The translations under genes were made by a program, and so were the position numbers. Positions 5,381-6,270 of a stretch of 6,270 bases of DNA are shown here, in pieces. Position 1 is the first letter of the stretch, and each line of letters starts with the position of its first letter. Source of the stretch: Syntrophomonadaceae bacterium (GTDB lineage: Bacteria; Bacillota; Dethiobacteria; DTU022; UBA8154); the NCBI GenBank assembly GCA_003561325.1, contig PWWY01000060.1:1-6270 (forward strand). The letters are read 5' to 3'. Below the pieces are notes generated by a model, which worked only from the letters and a program-made list of their open reading frames with translations, was not told the DNA's origin and searched no databases.

Positions 5381-5463
5381 TGGGCTTTCCCCCTTTTTAA
5401 AAAAATGATACGTCCCGCAGGGCGACTGACTTGCCCTGCAGCTCGCTAAGGCGGCCAGGACGT
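5381..5463 (-). promoter_or_regulatory. Folded 5' leader of the winged-helix-like gene
   Basis: Reading the minus strand, the predicted transcript begins near 5461-5463 with a segment that pairs with its own downstream part (GGACGT 5458-5463 with ACGTCC 5410-5415, plus-strand letters). This closing stem encloses a 7-bp hairpin (GCAGGGC 5417-5423 with GCCCTGC 5433-5439) and a small CGC/GCG hairpin in 5445-5454. A run of Us lies about 4 nt beyond the closing stem, so the fold resembles an attenuator. The ribosome binding site follows. No known riboswitch class is recognised. Confidence 0.35.
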
Positions 5464-5467
5464 TCTT

Positions 5468-5496
5468 ATTGTATCATACTTTCCGTATTCGTGAAA
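5468..5496 (-). promoter_or_regulatory. Promoter for the winged-helix-like gene
   Basis: On the minus strand, TACAAT (5473-5468) is preceded by TGA, an extended -10 element. TTTCAC (5496-5491) lies 17 bp upstream as a weak -35. Transcription would start near 5461, about 80 nt before the TTG start at 5380. Confidence 0.6.
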
Positions 5497-5543
5497 TGGC
5501 TAAATATTCATGCAAAATCCTCTTGATCCTTCCCGGTGAAATG

Positions 5544-5573
5544 AAGAGGGAGCAGTTTGCACTGCTCCCTCTT
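5544..5573 (-). terminator. Terminator hairpin after the fasciclin gene
   Basis: AAGAGGGAGCAGT (5544-5556) pairs perfectly with ACTGCTCCCTCTT (5561-5573), a 13-bp stem with a four-base loop. On the minus strand it lies about 60 nt past the stop codon of the fasciclin gene and upstream of the next minus-strand promoter. The following minus-strand bases, CATTTCACC, are only moderately T-rich. On the plus strand a seven-T run occurs 10 nt beyond the stem. Confidence 0.6.
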
Positions 5574-5633
5574 GTGAGTTCAGTTTTTTTGTGGTTATGT
5601 TTCTGTTTCTGCAGTACCCGTTCGCAGGTCGGC

Positions 5634-6270
5634 TTAGTGGGCGGTCGTAAAGCTAACCCACTCGGTGAGGCTGTCCTTGGGACCCCAATCGAATTCCGCG
5701 CCCAGGATCTCTCCGACGGCCCGGAGAGGCAGGAAGGTACGGTCGTGAACAATTTGGGCGGCGACATCGGAGGTTACCGTGCGTGTTACGCCACCTTCGA
5801 CTACGGTGATCTCCATGGACCCGATCTGGATCGTGATCAGCAGGTCATCCTGGGCCAGGGTGACCACTTCGGTAAGGCCTTCCTTGGGTTCCCAGTCGGC
5901 TTCCAGGCCGAACGCTTCTGCCACGAAACGAACCGGGACAAAAGTGCGCCCGTTTTGGATGAAGGGCTCAACATCCATTTCGCCGGCTTCATCGTTTTTC
6001 TCATAGGCGGTGGAACCGATGTAGAGCTTGACCAGCACGGTATCAACGACCTCTACCTCGGGGATGAGCACGGCATCGATGACGTGGATTACCCCGTTGG
6101 TGCAGAGGATGTCTGTAACGATGACCTGGGCGTCATTGATGAAGACATTTCCGTCTTCAATGCTCACGGTGACCGTTTCTCCCAGCAGGGTTTCCACGGC
6201 CACGCCGTCGAGGGCCAGGACATCCGCGGCCAGGACTTCGCCCGCTACGACGTGGTAGAGCAGGATGTCG
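5634..6270 (-). CDS. Fasciclin / copper-amine-oxidase-N1 surface protein, partial
   Basis: The C-terminal 211 residues are visible. The reading frame is open to the window edge, so the start and any signal peptide lie outside. Visible residues 1-70 are the end of a FAS1 (fasciclin) domain, an extracellular adhesion fold. They include LLYHVVAGEV near the edge, then VETLLGETVTV and the hallmark TNGVIHVIDAVLIP ending at 70. Residues about 80-208 match the copper amine oxidase N1-like stalk domain common in clostridial surface proteins. Two similar halves, NGRTFVPVRFVAEAFG and DRTFLPLRAVGEILG, are each followed by a W-x-P-K-x-x-L-T-E-x-V segment, and this is an internal repeat. The protein ends right after the second half at TAA (5636-5634). 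The domain name does not imply copper binding or oxidase activity. A GTG at 6203 is internal to FAS1, not the true start. A cell-surface or matrix adhesion role is inferred. Confidence 0.88.
   Translation of the reverse strand, partial: DILLYHVVAGEVLAADVLALDGVAVETLLGETVTVSIEDGNVFINDAQVIVTDILCTNGVIHVIDAVLIPEVEVVDTVLVKLYIGSTAYEKNDEAGEMDVEPFIQNGRTFVPVRFVAEAFGLEADWEPKEGLTEVVTLAQDDLLITIQIGSMEITVVEGGVTRTVTSDVAAQIVHDRTFLPLRAVGEILGAEFDWGPKDSLTEWVSFTTAH

Noticed and set aside
6028..6258. Plus-strand Ser/Thr-rich frame opposite the fasciclin gene
   Set aside because: It is a low-complexity antisense shadow. The minus strand carries unmistakable FAS1 and stalk-domain motifs.

Overview
The window looks like a chromosomal stretch of an anaerobic, moderately GC Bacillota bacterium, most likely class Clostridia. 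The evidence is the strong AGGAGG-type ribosome binding sites with GTG and TTG starts as well as ATG, many intrinsic terminators, extended -10 promoters in AT-rich gaps, a c-di-GMP-II type riboswitch, a CooT-like nickel-protein homologue, a desulforedoxin-type metal site, and a surface protein carrying copper-amine-oxidase-N1 stalk repeats. No phage, transposon, CRISPR array, tRNA or rRNA was seen. The species cannot be named from this sequence.

Layout. Positions 1-280 are AT-rich and without a convincing gene. Positions 281-376 form a c-di-GMP-II riboswitch whose 3' strand can refold into an intrinsic terminator. It precedes a PilZ-domain protein (432-998), so c-di-GMP appears to control both the synthesis and the activity of this effector. 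A structured, unassigned leader (about 1128-1245) precedes a 63-residue CooT-like protein (1286-1477). A large membrane-anchored ecto-5'-nucleotidase follows (1604-3640). An extended -10 promoter (3797-3805) drives a 109-residue protein with a C-terminal desulforedoxin-like Cys4 site (3855-4184), closed by a strong terminator (4210-4248).

A second strong promoter (TATAAT 4308-4313) opens a leader of about 125 nt that ends in another strong intrinsic terminator (4416-4443). Just after it lies a two-CBS-domain protein (4487-4975), so the leader looks like an attenuator or riboswitch of unknown class, or a small RNA. A perfect 48-bp palindrome (4985-5032) is a bidirectional terminator between this gene and the convergent minus-strand gene.

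The minus strand carries a small winged-helix-like protein (5081-5380) with its own promoter and a folded leader. Further right is the 3' part of a secreted fasciclin/copper-amine-oxidase-N1 surface protein (5634 to beyond the window edge). Most genes look like separate transcription units. The recurring theme is cis-acting RNA control: one leader is assignable to a known class and three others have structure but no assigned ligand.
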